Shown here piece after piece: positions 8,740-17,606 of a DNA stretch of 64,000 nucleotides. Both the position numbers and the translations under genes were made by a program. Under the pieces are notes generated by a model, which saw only the letters and a program-made list of their open reading frames with translations, ran no database searches and was not told the DNA's origin. The stretch spans positions 89,335-153,334 of the forward strand of contig JANOYV010000138.1 of NCBI GenBank assembly GCA_031429105.1. The letters are read 5' to 3'. Numbering within the stretch: the stretch's first letter is position 1; each line of letters begins with the position of its first letter. Source of the stretch: JAKFWF01 sp031429105. Its GTDB lineage: Bacteria; Pseudomonadota; Alphaproteobacteria; Rhizobiales; Hyphomicrobiaceae.

Positions 8740-10179
8740 ATGGCAGCTGATGCGCCAAAGCCTGTTGCAGCCGATGTGATCGCGCGGCTGAAAGCCGTGG
8801 TCGGGCCGCATGGCACAATCGAGGACAAGGCCGATATTGCGCCGTACTGCAAAAGCTGGCGCGACGATTGGCTGGGCGATGTGGCGGTGGTCCTGCGCCC
8901 GAAGTCGACTGAGGAAGTGGCGGCACTCGTCAAAATCTGCGCAGAGACGGGCACGCGGATTGTTCCGCAGGGCGGCAATACCGGGCTGACGGGTGGTGGG
9001 CAGCCGGGCATGGACCGCACGGAGGTGATCATTTCAACGGCCCGAATGAAAGCCGTGCGTGGCATCGATCTGGCAAACGAAACGCTGACCGTCGAAGCTG
9101 GTGTCGTTCTGCAGGAAATCCAGACCATTGCAGCAGACAACAATCGCTTGTTTCCGCTGAGCCTTGGGGCGGAAGGGTCGTGCCAGATCGGCGGCAATAT
9201 TTCGACCAACGCTGGCGGAACCCAGGTGATCCGCTACGGAAACACCCGCAATCTGGTGCTCGGGCTCGAAGTCGTTTTGCCGGACGGGCGCATTTGGAAT
9301 GGACTGCGGGGGCTGCGCAAGGACAACACCGGCTACGATCTGAAGCAGCTGTTTATCGGCGGCGAAGGCAGTTTGGGGATCATCACGGCAGCGGTACTGC
9401 GCATGTTTCCGAAGCCTTCCGCCACGGCAACCGCGTGGCTCGCGGTGCCAAGTCCGACAGCTGCCGTCGCGCTGCTGCAGTTGATGAAGGGGCGGCTTGG
9501 CGACCAGATTTCGGCGTTCGAGCTGCTGCAACGCTCGATCATCGAATTCCTGATTGCGGGCGTTCCTGGCCACAGCGAGCCGCTGCGCGAGCCAGCCGAC
9601 TGGTACGTGCTGGTCGAAGTGTCGGGCCAAGGTCAACCGGGCTCGCTCGATGATCCGTTCGCCGAAGCGCTGTCGGAGGCAATGGGGCGGCAACTGGTCG
9701 AGGACGCGATGATCGCAACATCGGGCGCGCATACCAAGCGCTTCTGGAAGATGCGCGAGGACCTAGCCGACGCCCAAAAGGCGGCCGGTGTCGGCATCAA
9801 GCATGATGTTTCGGTGCCGGTGTCGCGCATACCAGAATTCCTGGCGCGCTGTGATGCGGCGTTGGAGACGGACTATCCAGGCATTCGCCATTGCGCGTTC
9901 GGCCATGTGGGTGATGGAAATTTGCACTACAATCCGGTGGCGCCGTTGAACTGGGAGGGCAAGCGGTTTGCGGGCGAGCGCGAGCGGATCAACCGCGTCG
10001 TGCATGATCTCGTCGTCGAACTTGGTGGGTCGATCAGCGCCGAGCACGGCATTGGTCGTCTGCGGCTCGACGAGAACGAACATTATAAAAGTGCTGTCGA
10101 ACTCGATTTGATGCGCACGATCAAGCGCGCGCTTGATCCATCAAACATTATGAACCCTGGCAAGATGATTAAGGTCTAA
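8740..10179 (+). CDS. FAD-linked 2-hydroxyacid oxidase (GlcD/D-2-hydroxyglutarate type)
   Basis: This is a 479-residue vanillyl-alcohol-oxidase-fold flavoenzyme. The FAD domain has VPQGGNTGLTGGGQPG (about residues 75-90), GSCQIGGNISTNAGGTQVIRYG and IGGEGSLGIITAAVLRMF. The C-terminal half has CAFGHVGDGNLHYNP and ISAEHGIGR, the conserved His/Asp/Asn cluster of the D-2-hydroxyglutarate dehydrogenase and GlcD group. It lacks the Fe-S half seen in the protein at 2333. The exact hydroxyacid cannot be read. AAGGAT lies about 8 bases before ATG. The thioesterase at 10191 starts 11 bases after its stop, suggesting an operon. Confidence 0.87.
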   Translation: MAADAPKPVAADVIARLKAVVGPHGTIEDKADIAPYCKSWRDDWLGDVAVVLRPKSTEEVAALVKICAETGTRIVPQGGNTGLTGGGQPGMDRTEVIISTARMKAVRGIDLANETLTVEAGVVLQEIQTIAADNNRLFPLSLGAEGSCQIGGNISTNAGGTQVIRYGNTRNLVLGLEVVLPDGRIWNGLRGLRKDNTGYDLKQLFIGGEGSLGIITAAVLRMFPKPSATATAWLAVPSPTAAVALLQLMKGRLGDQISAFELLQRSIIEFLIAGVPGHSEPLREPADWYVLVEVSGQGQPGSLDDPFAEALSEAMGRQLVEDAMIATSGAHTKRFWKMREDLADAQKAAGVGIKHDVSVPVSRIPEFLARCDAALETDYPGIRHCAFGHVGDGNLHYNPVAPLNWEGKRFAGERERINRVVHDLVVELGGSISAEHGIGRLRLDENEHYKSAVELDLMRTIKRALDPSNIMNPGKMIKV

Positions 10180-10190
10180 CGGAAGCTGCC

Positions 10191-10634
10191 ATGAGCGACC
10201 AACGTCTCCCGCCGATGGTGCGGGCTGATTTCCTGCACTTCCAAACCCTCCAGACCCGCTGGATGGACAACGACCTCTATGGTCACGTCAATAACGTCAC
10301 CTACTACTCGTACTTCGACACGGTGGTGAACCGCTACCTGATCGAGCCCGGCGGCCTCGACATTCAGCAAAGTACAGTCATTGGTTTCGCGGTCGAGACT
10401 GGATGCCGGTTTCACAGACCTTTTGCCTATCCGGAGGCTATCGAAGTGGGGCTGCGGGTCGGCCGACTGGGCTCATCCTCGGTACGCTATGAGTTGGCCT
10501 TGTTTGGTGTCGGCGAGGAACATGCGCGCGCCGATGGCTTTTTCGTCCACGTCTTCGTTGACCGTCAGAGCCAACGACCCACAGTCATGCCCGAGCGGTT
10601 GCGCGTGGCATTGGCACGACTGCTTAAGCGATAG
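10191..10634 (+). CDS. Acyl-CoA thioesterase, 4-hydroxybenzoyl-CoA/YbgC type
   Basis: This 147-residue hotdog-fold enzyme has the YbgC/4-hydroxybenzoyl-CoA thioesterase motif with catalytic Asp, RWMDNDLYGHVNNVTYYSYF, near residues 23-42. It also has RPFAYPEAIEVGLRVGRLG in the core strand region. It sits 11 bases downstream of the FAD-linked oxidase and is likely co-transcribed. The substrate is unknown. Confidence 0.85.
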   Translation: MSDQRLPPMVRADFLHFQTLQTRWMDNDLYGHVNNVTYYSYFDTVVNRYLIEPGGLDIQQSTVIGFAVETGCRFHRPFAYPEAIEVGLRVGRLGSSSVRYELALFGVGEEHARADGFFVHVFVDRQSQRPTVMPERLRVALARLLKR

Positions 10635-10760
10635 GCAGCACTGTGACTCGACCGCAACGCAACGCTCCCGAGTGGCGTTGCGCGACGTTCTGTCTATCGC
10701 GTTCTTGCACGACTCTTGTACCTGTAGTGCTGCAATCAATATTGAAGCGGATGATGAGCC

Positions 10761-11135
10761 ATGAGCCGAGTGTTCACTCTTGCGATGATCTGCCTCACGC
10801 TGTTGGCAACGGCTGCAGGTGCAGCATCGCCACAGCGGCGCGCAGGTTCTCCAATGGCGCTGCCACAGGACGGCTCGCTCCTGGCCCTGCACGACCTGCG
10901 CCGCGAGGGCAACCTCGTGTGTATTGTCGGGCATACCCACACAGGGTCTAGCGTCGGGATGCCAAGCCGCAAGGCTGCTGAGGTTTCAGCCATGCGCAAC
11001 TGGGCGGAGTTCACCGGCTGGGAGTACGGCTCACACTGGGGTAATGCCAGTCTTTCGGCCAACAAGTCGATGAAATGCAGCGGTGGCGGCAACAAGTACA
11101 ACTGCGATTTCGAATCCCGCCCCTGCCGTCGCTAA
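10761..11135 (+). CDS. Small secreted protein of unknown function
   Basis: This 124-residue protein has a clear signal peptide (about residues 1-21, VFTLAMICLTLLATAAGAA). The mature part contains AEVSAMRNWAEFTGWEYGSHWGNASLSANK and four late cysteines (MKCSGG, YNCDF, RPCRR, plus Cys near residue 54). Similar small periplasmic proteins with an AxxxAxxxW block occur in alphaproteobacteria without known function. Its stop codon directly abuts the stop of the DUF937 gene on the other strand. Confidence 0.7.
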   Translation: MSRVFTLAMICLTLLATAAGAASPQRRAGSPMALPQDGSLLALHDLRREGNLVCIVGHTHTGSSVGMPSRKAAEVSAMRNWAEFTGWEYGSHWGNASLSANKSMKCSGGGNKYNCDFESRPCRR

Positions 11136-12056
11136 TCAGCGGCGACCCAACACACCGCCAAAGATCGCGCGCACGATGCTCATGCCGTAGCGCAGGATAA
11201 TTGCGCGAAAGATCCAGCCCATTACGCCGCCCTTGGTCGAGAAGCCAAGTGCGCCGCCGAGCATGCTGCGGATGATTGACCACAGCGTGCCGCCACCTGC
11301 TGCTGCACCGCCAGCCGCCCCGCCACCTCGGATGATATCGGACAGGTCGCCATAGGGGTTTGAGCCTGCTCCGCCGCTGGAACTGCTTTCGGAGGGGAGG
11401 CCCGTTGGAATTGGCAACGGGGCACCGCCGCCGAACGTGCCGTTACCACCGCGGCTAACATCGCCGTTGCCGAATGGGTTGTCGCGGCTTTCCGGCATCT
11501 GCCGTGGTGCTGGCATTGAAGGCTGCGGGAAAGGTTGTTGGCGCGATTGCGGGAACGACGGTGCGCTGCCGCCCGTGCCGCCAGTGTTACCTTGAGCGCC
11601 CGGCATGCCTGGAATTTTGGATAGGATATCGCCAAGCCCGCCCTGAGTTTTATTGGCGAGTGCCCCCATCAGCATTTGTGCAATGTAGGGCAGCAGCATT
11701 TTGATCAGGCCCTCGCCGACGCCAGACGATAGGGCTGCACGTTGGGCGACACCACGGCTTGCATCCTTGGTGCCGAGAATGTGCCCGAGGATGGCATTGC
11801 CATCCGCCTGGACGTTGGCATTGCCGAACATGGCCGGATTGTTGAGGTTTTCGAGTTTGCGGCGATCGCCAAGTGCTGCGATCAAGTCGGCGACGCCGCC
11901 CCGCGATAGCGTGTTGCGCTCAATGCCGCGCGCCAGTTCGGGCATCACCGCCTTGAGAGCGGCTTCGGCTTGGCCTGGGCCAATGTTGAAAGCGCGCGCC
12001 ATATTCGTGATCGCACTGCCGCCCTGCGCTTGCCGCACAATATCGATGAGTTCCAT
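11136..12056 (-). CDS. DUF937 domain protein
   Basis: This 306-residue protein starts with a DUF937-type helical domain (residues 1-165). The opening MELIDIVRQAQGGSAI, a helical repeat region with ILGHILG, and GLIKMLLPYIAQMLMGAL are all visible. A Gly/Pro/Ser/Gln-rich, probably disordered linker of about 90 residues follows. The end is hydrophobic and Gly/Arg-rich (RAIILRYGMSIVRAIFGG). The function of DUF937 is not known. ATG 12054-12056 is chosen because the domain begins there, although the frame is open upstream to 12191, overlapping the next gene. Confidence 0.75.
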   Translation of the reverse strand: MELIDIVRQAQGGSAITNMARAFNIGPGQAEAALKAVMPELARGIERNTLSRGGVADLIAALGDRRKLENLNNPAMFGNANVQADGNAILGHILGTKDASRGVAQRAALSSGVGEGLIKMLLPYIAQMLMGALANKTQGGLGDILSKIPGMPGAQGNTGGTGGSAPSFPQSRQQPFPQPSMPAPRQMPESRDNPFGNGDVSRGGNGTFGGGAPLPIPTGLPSESSSSGGAGSNPYGDLSDIIRGGGAAGGAAAGGGTLWSIIRSMLGGALGFSTKGGVMGWIFRAIILRYGMSIVRAIFGGVLGRR

Positions 12057-12135
12057 GAGGTCCGCCCAATTGAAGTGATTGCGGGCCAGTACACCAAAAC
12101 GAACCCGAGATGCACTCGAATTGATGCGGCATCCG

Positions 12136-13317
12136 TCAGAAAGGGTTGAATCGGGGGCGCGGCGTGAAGTGCAGGTAGCCGACGTTGGCACCTAGTCGCA
12201 AGCCAACGCCGGTGCGGATGGGTGCAAGAATCAGCGGTCCTTTCTTGAGCACCGTGACACCGGCACCGCCCACGAGATAGGCGGAACCATCGATCCCGCC
12301 AAACCGCTGGTACATATCATCGGGCGTGCGCAGGCCGTAGATCAGGATCAACGTGCGCGATCCGGTGAGGCCAAAATCGTAGCCAACCGAGGGCCCCTGC
12401 CAGTACACCTTGCGCTCTCCATCGAGCTTGGTGACGAGTTGCCCGTCGCCATAGCGCAGACCGGCGAGCAGCGCGATGCCGCCTTCAGTACCAAGGATAT
12501 AGCCTGTGGGTCGGCCGTAGCTCTTGAAGGTGTACTCAATCACTGCCGCGAGTTCAGCCGACAGCGTGCCGAAAAAGCCCCGACCGGCCGCACGAATATC
12601 GTCGACTGTGAATTGCAGGGCTGCCGGATCGACGACAGCGGGTGCAGTCGGCAATGCCGTGGGCGGCACGTAAGCGTCGTTTGGCTTGACCGCCGAGGCT
12701 GTCTGCTGCTCGGGAACTGGTTTGGCGGGTGGCCGGGCTGGCTCGACAGCTGACGCTGCGGGTGGCGGTGTGGGGGCAGCCTTCTTGGCTTCTGGCCTTG
12801 GGGTTTCTGGCTTTGGTTCGACCGCACTTGCGACGGTACCGCGCGCACCCTTGAGTTCGGTATCGAGTTTGGCCGAAATGTGCGACGCCTTCGCGCTCGT
12901 CACTTCAATCAGTTGGTTAGACAGTGCCTTCAGTTCCTCGACCTTGGCGCAGGTCGGTGCCGTACCACTGGTCTGGCCGAGTTGATCGATCTGCGTGAGC
13001 AGATGACTGGAAGTTTCGTCCTGAACCCTGGTTTCATCGTCTTCCAGTAGATCAAGGCCCTTCTCTTCGGTCTCGGCTTCGGTCCAGCCCTTGGCCCTAG
13101 CCAATTCACGCAGCCGGGCCATCAGACGAGCTTGGTTCTCCTGGTTGTTCTTCTTGAGCTTAGTACTCATGCTGGCAATTGTGGTCGAAATGTCGGACTG
13201 GGCGCACATCTTAGGCGCCGACGGGTTCAAAATCGTTTGGGCATTGGCAATCGAGAGCAGAGCGCTGCCACTGAGCAAAACCGCACTCACGCCAGCAATG
13301 AGGACCGATTTGTTCAT
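12136..13317 (-). CDS. DUF1134 (EipA-like) periplasmic protein with N-terminal extension
   Basis: This 393-residue protein has a signal peptide (residues 1-27, ending in ANAQ), a helical coiled-coil-like segment (about 40-160), a Pro/Ala-rich linker (about 160-225) and a C-terminal DUF1134 domain (about 230-393). The domain shows GRGFFGTLSAELAAVIEY, GTEGGIALLAGLRYGDG and GYDFGLTGSRTLILIYGL. EipA of Brucella, the characterised DUF1134 member, is a periplasmic protein needed for envelope stress resistance. This copy is longer because of the helical N-terminal part. GAAGGG precedes the ATG, and the gene diverges from metY. Confidence 0.8.
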   Translation of the reverse strand: MNKSVLIAGVSAVLLSGSALLSIANAQTILNPSAPKMCAQSDISTTIASMSTKLKKNNQENQARLMARLRELARAKGWTEAETEEKGLDLLEDDETRVQDETSSHLLTQIDQLGQTSGTAPTCAKVEELKALSNQLIEVTSAKASHISAKLDTELKGARGTVASAVEPKPETPRPEAKKAAPTPPPAASAVEPARPPAKPVPEQQTASAVKPNDAYVPPTALPTAPAVVDPAALQFTVDDIRAAGRGFFGTLSAELAAVIEYTFKSYGRPTGYILGTEGGIALLAGLRYGDGQLVTKLDGERKVYWQGPSVGYDFGLTGSRTLILIYGLRTPDDMYQRFGGIDGSAYLVGGAGVTVLKKGPLILAPIRTGVGLRLGANVGYLHFTPRPRFNPF

Positions 13318-13471
13318 TGAACCCTTCTGTCGTCCGATTGGAAACGCCTGTTCATCCGAAGTGACGTTTCAAGCGGCCGAAATCCGTTGTTTCGGGCGAA
13401 TTGCAACGTTACAGGTACACAAAACGCCGCAGTGATTGAAGTCTATGCGATAACAAGAGGAGTTCCAACCC

Positions 13472-14761
13472 ATGTCGGATCATCAAGCCCCGAAGTTTGA
13501 TACGCTCGCCATTCACGCAGGCGCGACACCCGATCCCTCGACCGGCGCGCGCGTCACCCCGATCTACCAGACGACTTCGTTCGTCTTCAACGATGTCGAT
13601 CACGCAGCGAGCCTGTTCGGTCTGGAAGCCTTCGGCAACATTTATACCCGCATCGGCAATCCCACCCAGGGGGTCCTGGAGGGCCGAGTAGCCGCCCTTG
13701 AAGGTGGCACAGCAGCCTTAGCGGTGGCATCAGGCCATGCAGCGCAACTGCTTGTGTTTCACACATTGCTTGAGTCGGGCGACGAATTTGTGGCAGGGCG
13801 GCAGCTGTACGGCGGCTCGGTCAACCAGTTCAACCACGCCTTCAAGAAATTCAATTGGAACGTCGCCTGGGCGGATTCAACTGATCCGGCGTCGTTTGAA
13901 AAGGCGATCACACCGAAGACCCGGGCGATCTATTGCGAGTCGATTGCTAATCCGGGTGGCATCATCATCGACTTGGATGCGATTTCGGCGATTGCCAAGA
14001 AGCACGGGCTACCGCTGATCGTCGACAACACGATGGCGTCGCCCTACCTTTGCCGCCCGCGCGAGCATGGCGCCGACATCATCGTGCATTCGTTGACCAA
14101 GTTCATGGGCGGACACGGCAATTCAATCGGCGGCGTGATCGTCGATTGTGGCACCTACGATTGGCTGGCCGCGAAGCACCGTTACAAGACGCTGGTCGAG
14201 CCGAATCCGTCCTACAACAATATGAAGCTTGCCGAGACCTTCGGCAATTTTGCCTTCGCGATTGCGTGTCGTGTGATGGGTCTGCGCGATCTTGGTCCAG
14301 CAATCGCGCCGATGAATGCGTTTCTGATCCTGACCGGTATCGAGACGCTACCATTGCGCATGCAGCGCCATTGCGAAAACGCGCTGGCGGTCGCTCAGCA
14401 TCTCGAAAAGCATAAGTCGATTGCCTGGGTGCAGTACGCAGGACTGCCGGAGAATAAGTATCACGCGCTGCAAAAAAAGATCTGCCCGAAGGGCGCCGGT
14501 GCGGTGTTCACCATCGGCCTTAAGGGCGGCTTCGATGCAGGCGTCAAGCTCGTGCAAGGCGTCAAGTTATTCTCGCATTTGGCCAACATCGGCGACACGC
14601 GCTCGCTGATCATTCACCCGGCCTCGACGACCCACAAACAATTGACCGACGAACAGCGCACATCCGCTGGGGCTGGCAACGACGTTGTGCGGTTGTCGAT
14701 TGGGCTTGAAGACAAATCTGACATCATCGCTGATCTTGATCAGGCGCTGGCAAAGGTGTGA
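13472..14761 (+). CDS. metY: O-acetylhomoserine sulfhydrylase
   Basis: This is a 429-residue Cys/Met-metabolism PLP enzyme. Visible are the N-terminal FDTLAIHAGATPDPSTGA, YTRIGNPTQGVLEGRVAALE, the PLP Asp in IVDNTMASPYLC and the Schiff-base Lys in HSLTKFMGGHGNS. The C-terminal part has SLIIHPASTTHKQLT, which binds substrate carboxylate. The length and the inserted segment after the PLP lysine match O-acetylhomoserine aminocarboxypropyltransferases rather than short MetZ/MetB forms, so it should make homocysteine from O-acetylhomoserine and sulfide. AAGAGGAG lies about 9 bases upstream of ATG. I found no SAM-II riboswitch pattern in the leader. Confidence 0.9.
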   Translation: MSDHQAPKFDTLAIHAGATPDPSTGARVTPIYQTTSFVFNDVDHAASLFGLEAFGNIYTRIGNPTQGVLEGRVAALEGGTAALAVASGHAAQLLVFHTLLESGDEFVAGRQLYGGSVNQFNHAFKKFNWNVAWADSTDPASFEKAITPKTRAIYCESIANPGGIIIDLDAISAIAKKHGLPLIVDNTMASPYLCRPREHGADIIVHSLTKFMGGHGNSIGGVIVDCGTYDWLAAKHRYKTLVEPNPSYNNMKLAETFGNFAFAIACRVMGLRDLGPAIAPMNAFLILTGIETLPLRMQRHCENALAVAQHLEKHKSIAWVQYAGLPENKYHALQKKICPKGAGAVFTIGLKGGFDAGVKLVQGVKLFSHLANIGDTRSLIIHPASTTHKQLTDEQRTSAGAGNDVVRLSIGLEDKSDIIADLDQALAKV

Positions 14762-14779
14762 GGTCTTGGAGTGTCCAAG

Positions 14780-14818
14780 CGTTCGAGGCCCCCGGTATTC
14801 TAGCTGGAGCCTCGAACG
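14780..14818 (+). terminator. Hairpin after metY, possible terminator
   Basis: CGTTCGAGGC (14780-14789) and GCCTCGAACG (14809-14818) are perfect 10-bp arms around a 19-base loop, starting 18 bases after the metY stop. No U-run follows, so it may be a Rho-type terminator or an mRNA 3' end stabiliser rather than a classic intrinsic terminator. Confidence 0.5.
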
Positions 14819-14884
14819 TCTGAATCAGTCGCTAACAGAAAACGGTTTATTCACTGCGAGTACGACAGGGCGCTACCTGCAAGT

Positions 14885-15160
14885 CTACTTACACGCCCGC
14901 TGTTTTGCGATGCAGTAGGTGAGCGGCGATGGGTCGTTGCACTTCATCGCAACGGTGCCTACGGGCTTCAGGCCCTTATCCTTCATCGAGTTGTTCAGCG
15001 CCGCATTGGCCATGAAGCGTGCAAGGTCCGGCGTCACCATGGTGGCTTCGCCGCCCGCCATCACACAGGACTTTGCCGAGGCTGTGGTGGTCAGTGCAAG
15101 CGGCAGCACAGTTGCGATCACGACGAGGGCCGCTGCAAACCGCGAGTTTGATTTCGACAT
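14885..15160 (-). CDS. Small secreted protein of unknown function
   Basis: This 91-residue protein has an obvious signal peptide (residues 1-28, AALVVIATVLPLALTTTASA). The mature domain has four cysteines (KSCVMAGGEA, MKCNDP, LTYCIAKQRACK) and a MANAALNNSMKDKGLK helix, so two disulfides are possible. AGGAG lies 7 bases before ATG 15158-15160, which decides the start although the frame is open to 15232. It diverges from the small membrane protein at 15310. Function unknown. Confidence 0.72.
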   Translation of the reverse strand: MSKSNSRFAAALVVIATVLPLALTTTASAKSCVMAGGEATMVTPDLARFMANAALNNSMKDKGLKPVGTVAMKCNDPSPLTYCIAKQRACK

Positions 15161-15309
15161 TGGGTTTCTCCTGTACCGAGTTGACGGATTTGAGTAGCAC
15201 GATTCCCGGTCGATCCCGGCAGATGGCAACATGTAATAGCCGCTACGACGGGCGAATAGGGTATGCCTATGTTCGGTGGCAGTGCTGCTGCCAGCAAAAG
15301 GAGCACGCC

Positions 15310-15732
15310 ATGAGCCGTCTGTTTCGTGAATTGGCGGTCCGCACCGCGCACGCCGTCGGTTCCCCCTGGGCGTTCATGCTGGCGTTGGCCACCATTGCAG
15401 TTTGGGCGGTGACGGGTCCTTACTTCAAGTTCTCGGACACGTGGCAGCTGATCATCAATACCGGTACGACGATCGTGACGTTCCTGATGGTTTTTTTGAT
15501 CCAGTACACGCAGAACCGCGAAACCCGGATCGTTGCCCTCAAGCTTGACGAATTGCTACGGGGCGTGAGTGGCGCGCGGACCGGATTGATCAACCTCGAT
15601 CACATGACGGACGAGGAACTGGAAGATGTGCAACAGGAGTTCCTGCTAATGCGCGATAAGTATGCGCCCCTGATCGACGACGATCTGGCGCACGTCGAAC
15701 TGGCCTTGAAGGCACGGCGGCTGACAACGTAA
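15310..15732 (+). CDS. Low-affinity iron permease family small membrane protein
   Basis: This 140-residue protein has two membrane helices (about residues 18-38 and 50-68). It has the motif WQLIINTGTTIVTFLMVFLI followed by QNRETRIVALKLDELLR, the bacterial signature of the low-affinity iron permease (Fet4-like) family. The tail is soluble, acidic and helical. The bacterial members are much shorter than yeast Fet4, and their transport role is not established. AAGGAG lies 8 bases before ATG 15310. Confidence 0.8.
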   Translation: MSRLFRELAVRTAHAVGSPWAFMLALATIAVWAVTGPYFKFSDTWQLIINTGTTIVTFLMVFLIQYTQNRETRIVALKLDELLRGVSGARTGLINLDHMTDEELEDVQQEFLLMRDKYAPLIDDDLAHVELALKARRLTT

Positions 15733-15845
15733 TCACGAGATTTTTTGGTGCCGAGGCGATAGGTGCAAATCGCGGACATCGAAGCGTCCAGTGAATCCAG
15801 CAGCGCCAAGTGGACGTGGCCCGACGCTGCTGCACTGACTTTCTA

Positions 15846-16163
15846 TTAGCTTTTGAAAAACGCCGTTGCGACCAGGATCTTATTTTCCTGATGGACGAGC
15901 GCACCCAACTCGCCTGATTTTTTCACGTAGGCGAGCCACTCGGCGTCGGTCCACATGGCAGCACGTTTTGCGGAGCGCTCGGCCATGTCCTTGTAGGCCC
16001 AGACATGGACGTAGGAATTGACGTCGCCAACCTCGGTCGTGCCGTACAGCACGGGCTTGCCGAGGATGCGCGACTGCGGGCCGTAGCCCATCTTCTCGTA
16101 GAGCTCCATGTGCGCCTTGATGGTGCCGGGCTTGCAGACATAAGTGCGGTGATCAAAAATCAT
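15846..16163 (-). CDS. NIPSNAP family protein
   Basis: This 105-residue dimeric alpha-beta-barrel protein begins MIFDHRTYVCKPGTIKAHME and contains VNSYVHVWAYKDMAERSAKR and MWTDAEWLAYVKK, the standard NIPSNAP pattern. The molecular function of this family in bacteria is unclear. AAAGG precedes ATG. It lies 24 bases downstream of the MetX-like hydrolase on the same strand and may be co-transcribed with it. Confidence 0.85.
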   Translation of the reverse strand: MIFDHRTYVCKPGTIKAHMELYEKMGYGPQSRILGKPVLYGTTEVGDVNSYVHVWAYKDMAERSAKRAAMWTDAEWLAYVKKSGELGALVHQENKILVATAFFKS

Positions 16164-16187
16164 GGGCGCAGCCTTTCTGGGTTCGAT

Positions 16188-17372
16188 TTAAGGTTGGTTG
16201 AGGAACGCGGAAATCTTCGGCTCGGCTTGCTTCATCGACAGCACGCCGTCGAGATGGCCGCGGCTGCCTGCTAAGGTCACGTGTTCAATTTTGCCGCCAG
16301 CAGCTTTCACGCCGTCGACCAATTGTTTTACGCCATCTGCGTGGAACACGAGATCGTCGGGCTGGGTAATGAGCAAGATCGGCGCTTTGATCTTTTTCAG
16401 GTAGTCCGCGCCGCCGCCTGCGACGAACAGCTGGTTCGCCTTCACGAGATAAAGAAAGTGATTGGCATCGGACGTCAGCGCGCGCGCTGCACCGGCGGAG
16501 TCCAACGCCGCTTCGATCGCGAACTTTTTGTCGAAGCCGGTGGCCGGGTCCTCCCCCTCCTTCGCCCACTTGCGGCCGAACGTTGTGTTCGCCCACTTCC
16601 AATGCTGGGCGTGCATCGTCACGATTTTCAGAGACTGCGCGAGGCCAGCATTGGGCGGCTCGCCTTGATCATAGGCCCCGCCCTTCCACTTCGGGTCGAG
16701 GCGGATCGGCGTCGCCCAAATATCGAGCCAAGCGATGAGGTTCGCATCGGCCTCGGCAAAGCCGATCACCGGCATGATTTTACCGACCATGTCGGGGTAG
16801 GTGGCCGCCCACTCATAGGTTTGCAGCGCACCCATCGACGCGCCACCGATCATCGCGAACTTCTTGATGCCGAGCTTGTCTGCCAGCGCCTTTTGCGCCT
16901 CGACGAAATCGCGGATCGTCACAATCGGGAACGTCATCCCGTAAGGCGTGGACGTGGCAGGATCAATCGAGGCGGGGCCGGTGGTGATGACAGTCTTATC
17001 GTTGGCGCCAAGGTTCACAAGCGTGTCGGATGACACGACAAAGAATTTGTTTGTGTCGATGGCCTTGCCGGGGCCGATGATCGCGTCCCAGTAGCCTGGC
17101 ACCTTGTCGGCCTCGGCATATTTGCCAGCCGCATGTGAGGTGCCAGAGAAAAAGTGGCAGATCAGAATAGCGTTCGATTTGTCGGCGTTGAGGGTGCCGT
17201 AGCTCTCGTATCCTACCTTGACGCCTTTCAACTCGCGACCCGACTGGGTTTTGAAACTGGCGATCTCCAGCGTCTCCTTCCGCGTGATGAGATCCTGTGC
17301 TGCGGCCCCATGGGTGGCGCACACGGTCGCTAAAAATAGCGCTGCTTGTCTCAGGTTCATGGTCAGATTCAT
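16188..17372 (-). CDS. Exported MetX-like alpha/beta hydrolase
   Basis: This 394-residue protein of the homoserine acetyltransferase (MetX) branch of alpha/beta hydrolases carries a signal peptide (about residues 1-23, ending HGAAAQ). Visible are VGYESYGTLNADKSNAIL, the oxyanion region CHFFSGTSHAAGK, the nucleophile elbow GGASMGALQTYEWA, the late acid in TQPDDLVFHADGV and the histidine in RGHLDGVLS. MetX enzymes are cytoplasmic, so the signal peptide argues against a methionine role. A secreted esterase or acyltransferase is more likely. ATG 17370-17372 is preferred over the in-frame GTG 17390 because GAGGAG sits 10 bases before it. Confidence 0.8.
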   Translation of the reverse strand: MNLTMNLRQAALFLATVCATHGAAAQDLITRKETLEIASFKTQSGRELKGVKVGYESYGTLNADKSNAILICHFFSGTSHAAGKYAEADKVPGYWDAIIGPGKAIDTNKFFVVSSDTLVNLGANDKTVITTGPASIDPATSTPYGMTFPIVTIRDFVEAQKALADKLGIKKFAMIGGASMGALQTYEWAATYPDMVGKIMPVIGFAEADANLIAWLDIWATPIRLDPKWKGGAYDQGEPPNAGLAQSLKIVTMHAQHWKWANTTFGRKWAKEGEDPATGFDKKFAIEAALDSAGAARALTSDANHFLYLVKANQLFVAGGGADYLKKIKAPILLITQPDDLVFHADGVKQLVDGVKAAGGKIEHVTLAGSRGHLDGVLSMKQAEPKISAFLNQP

Positions 17373-17606
17373 GAATGGATATCTCCTCACAGAAGTCGGC
17401 CAGCATAGCCAAGCTTTTTTGTCGTTGGTGTATGAGACTAAGCACGGACCCGACCAGACGCCAGTGCGGCCGGCGGATGTCTGCTAGGCTCGGCACTCAC
17501 GTTAACCCAATACCGTCACAGGCGCTGAGTTACCTATTGCCCGCAGCCTTATTCATCCTCCATAGTTGAAGTTCGGTCCGAGAAAAGATCCTATGAAGGA
17601 TATGCC

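Noticed and set aside
11220..11480. Gly/Pro/Ser-rich coding segment as a repeat element
   Set aside because: The DNA shows no exact tandem or inverted repeat; it reads as an ordinary disordered linker of the DUF937 protein.
13318..13471. SAM-type riboswitch upstream of metY
   Set aside because: A SAM-II element is common before methionine genes in alphaproteobacteria, but I could not match its pseudoknot segments in this leader. A covariance-model scan would settle it.
16188..17372. Homoserine O-acetyltransferase for methionine synthesis
   Set aside because: The signal peptide and changed nucleophile elbow do not fit a cytosolic MetX, despite metY being nearby.
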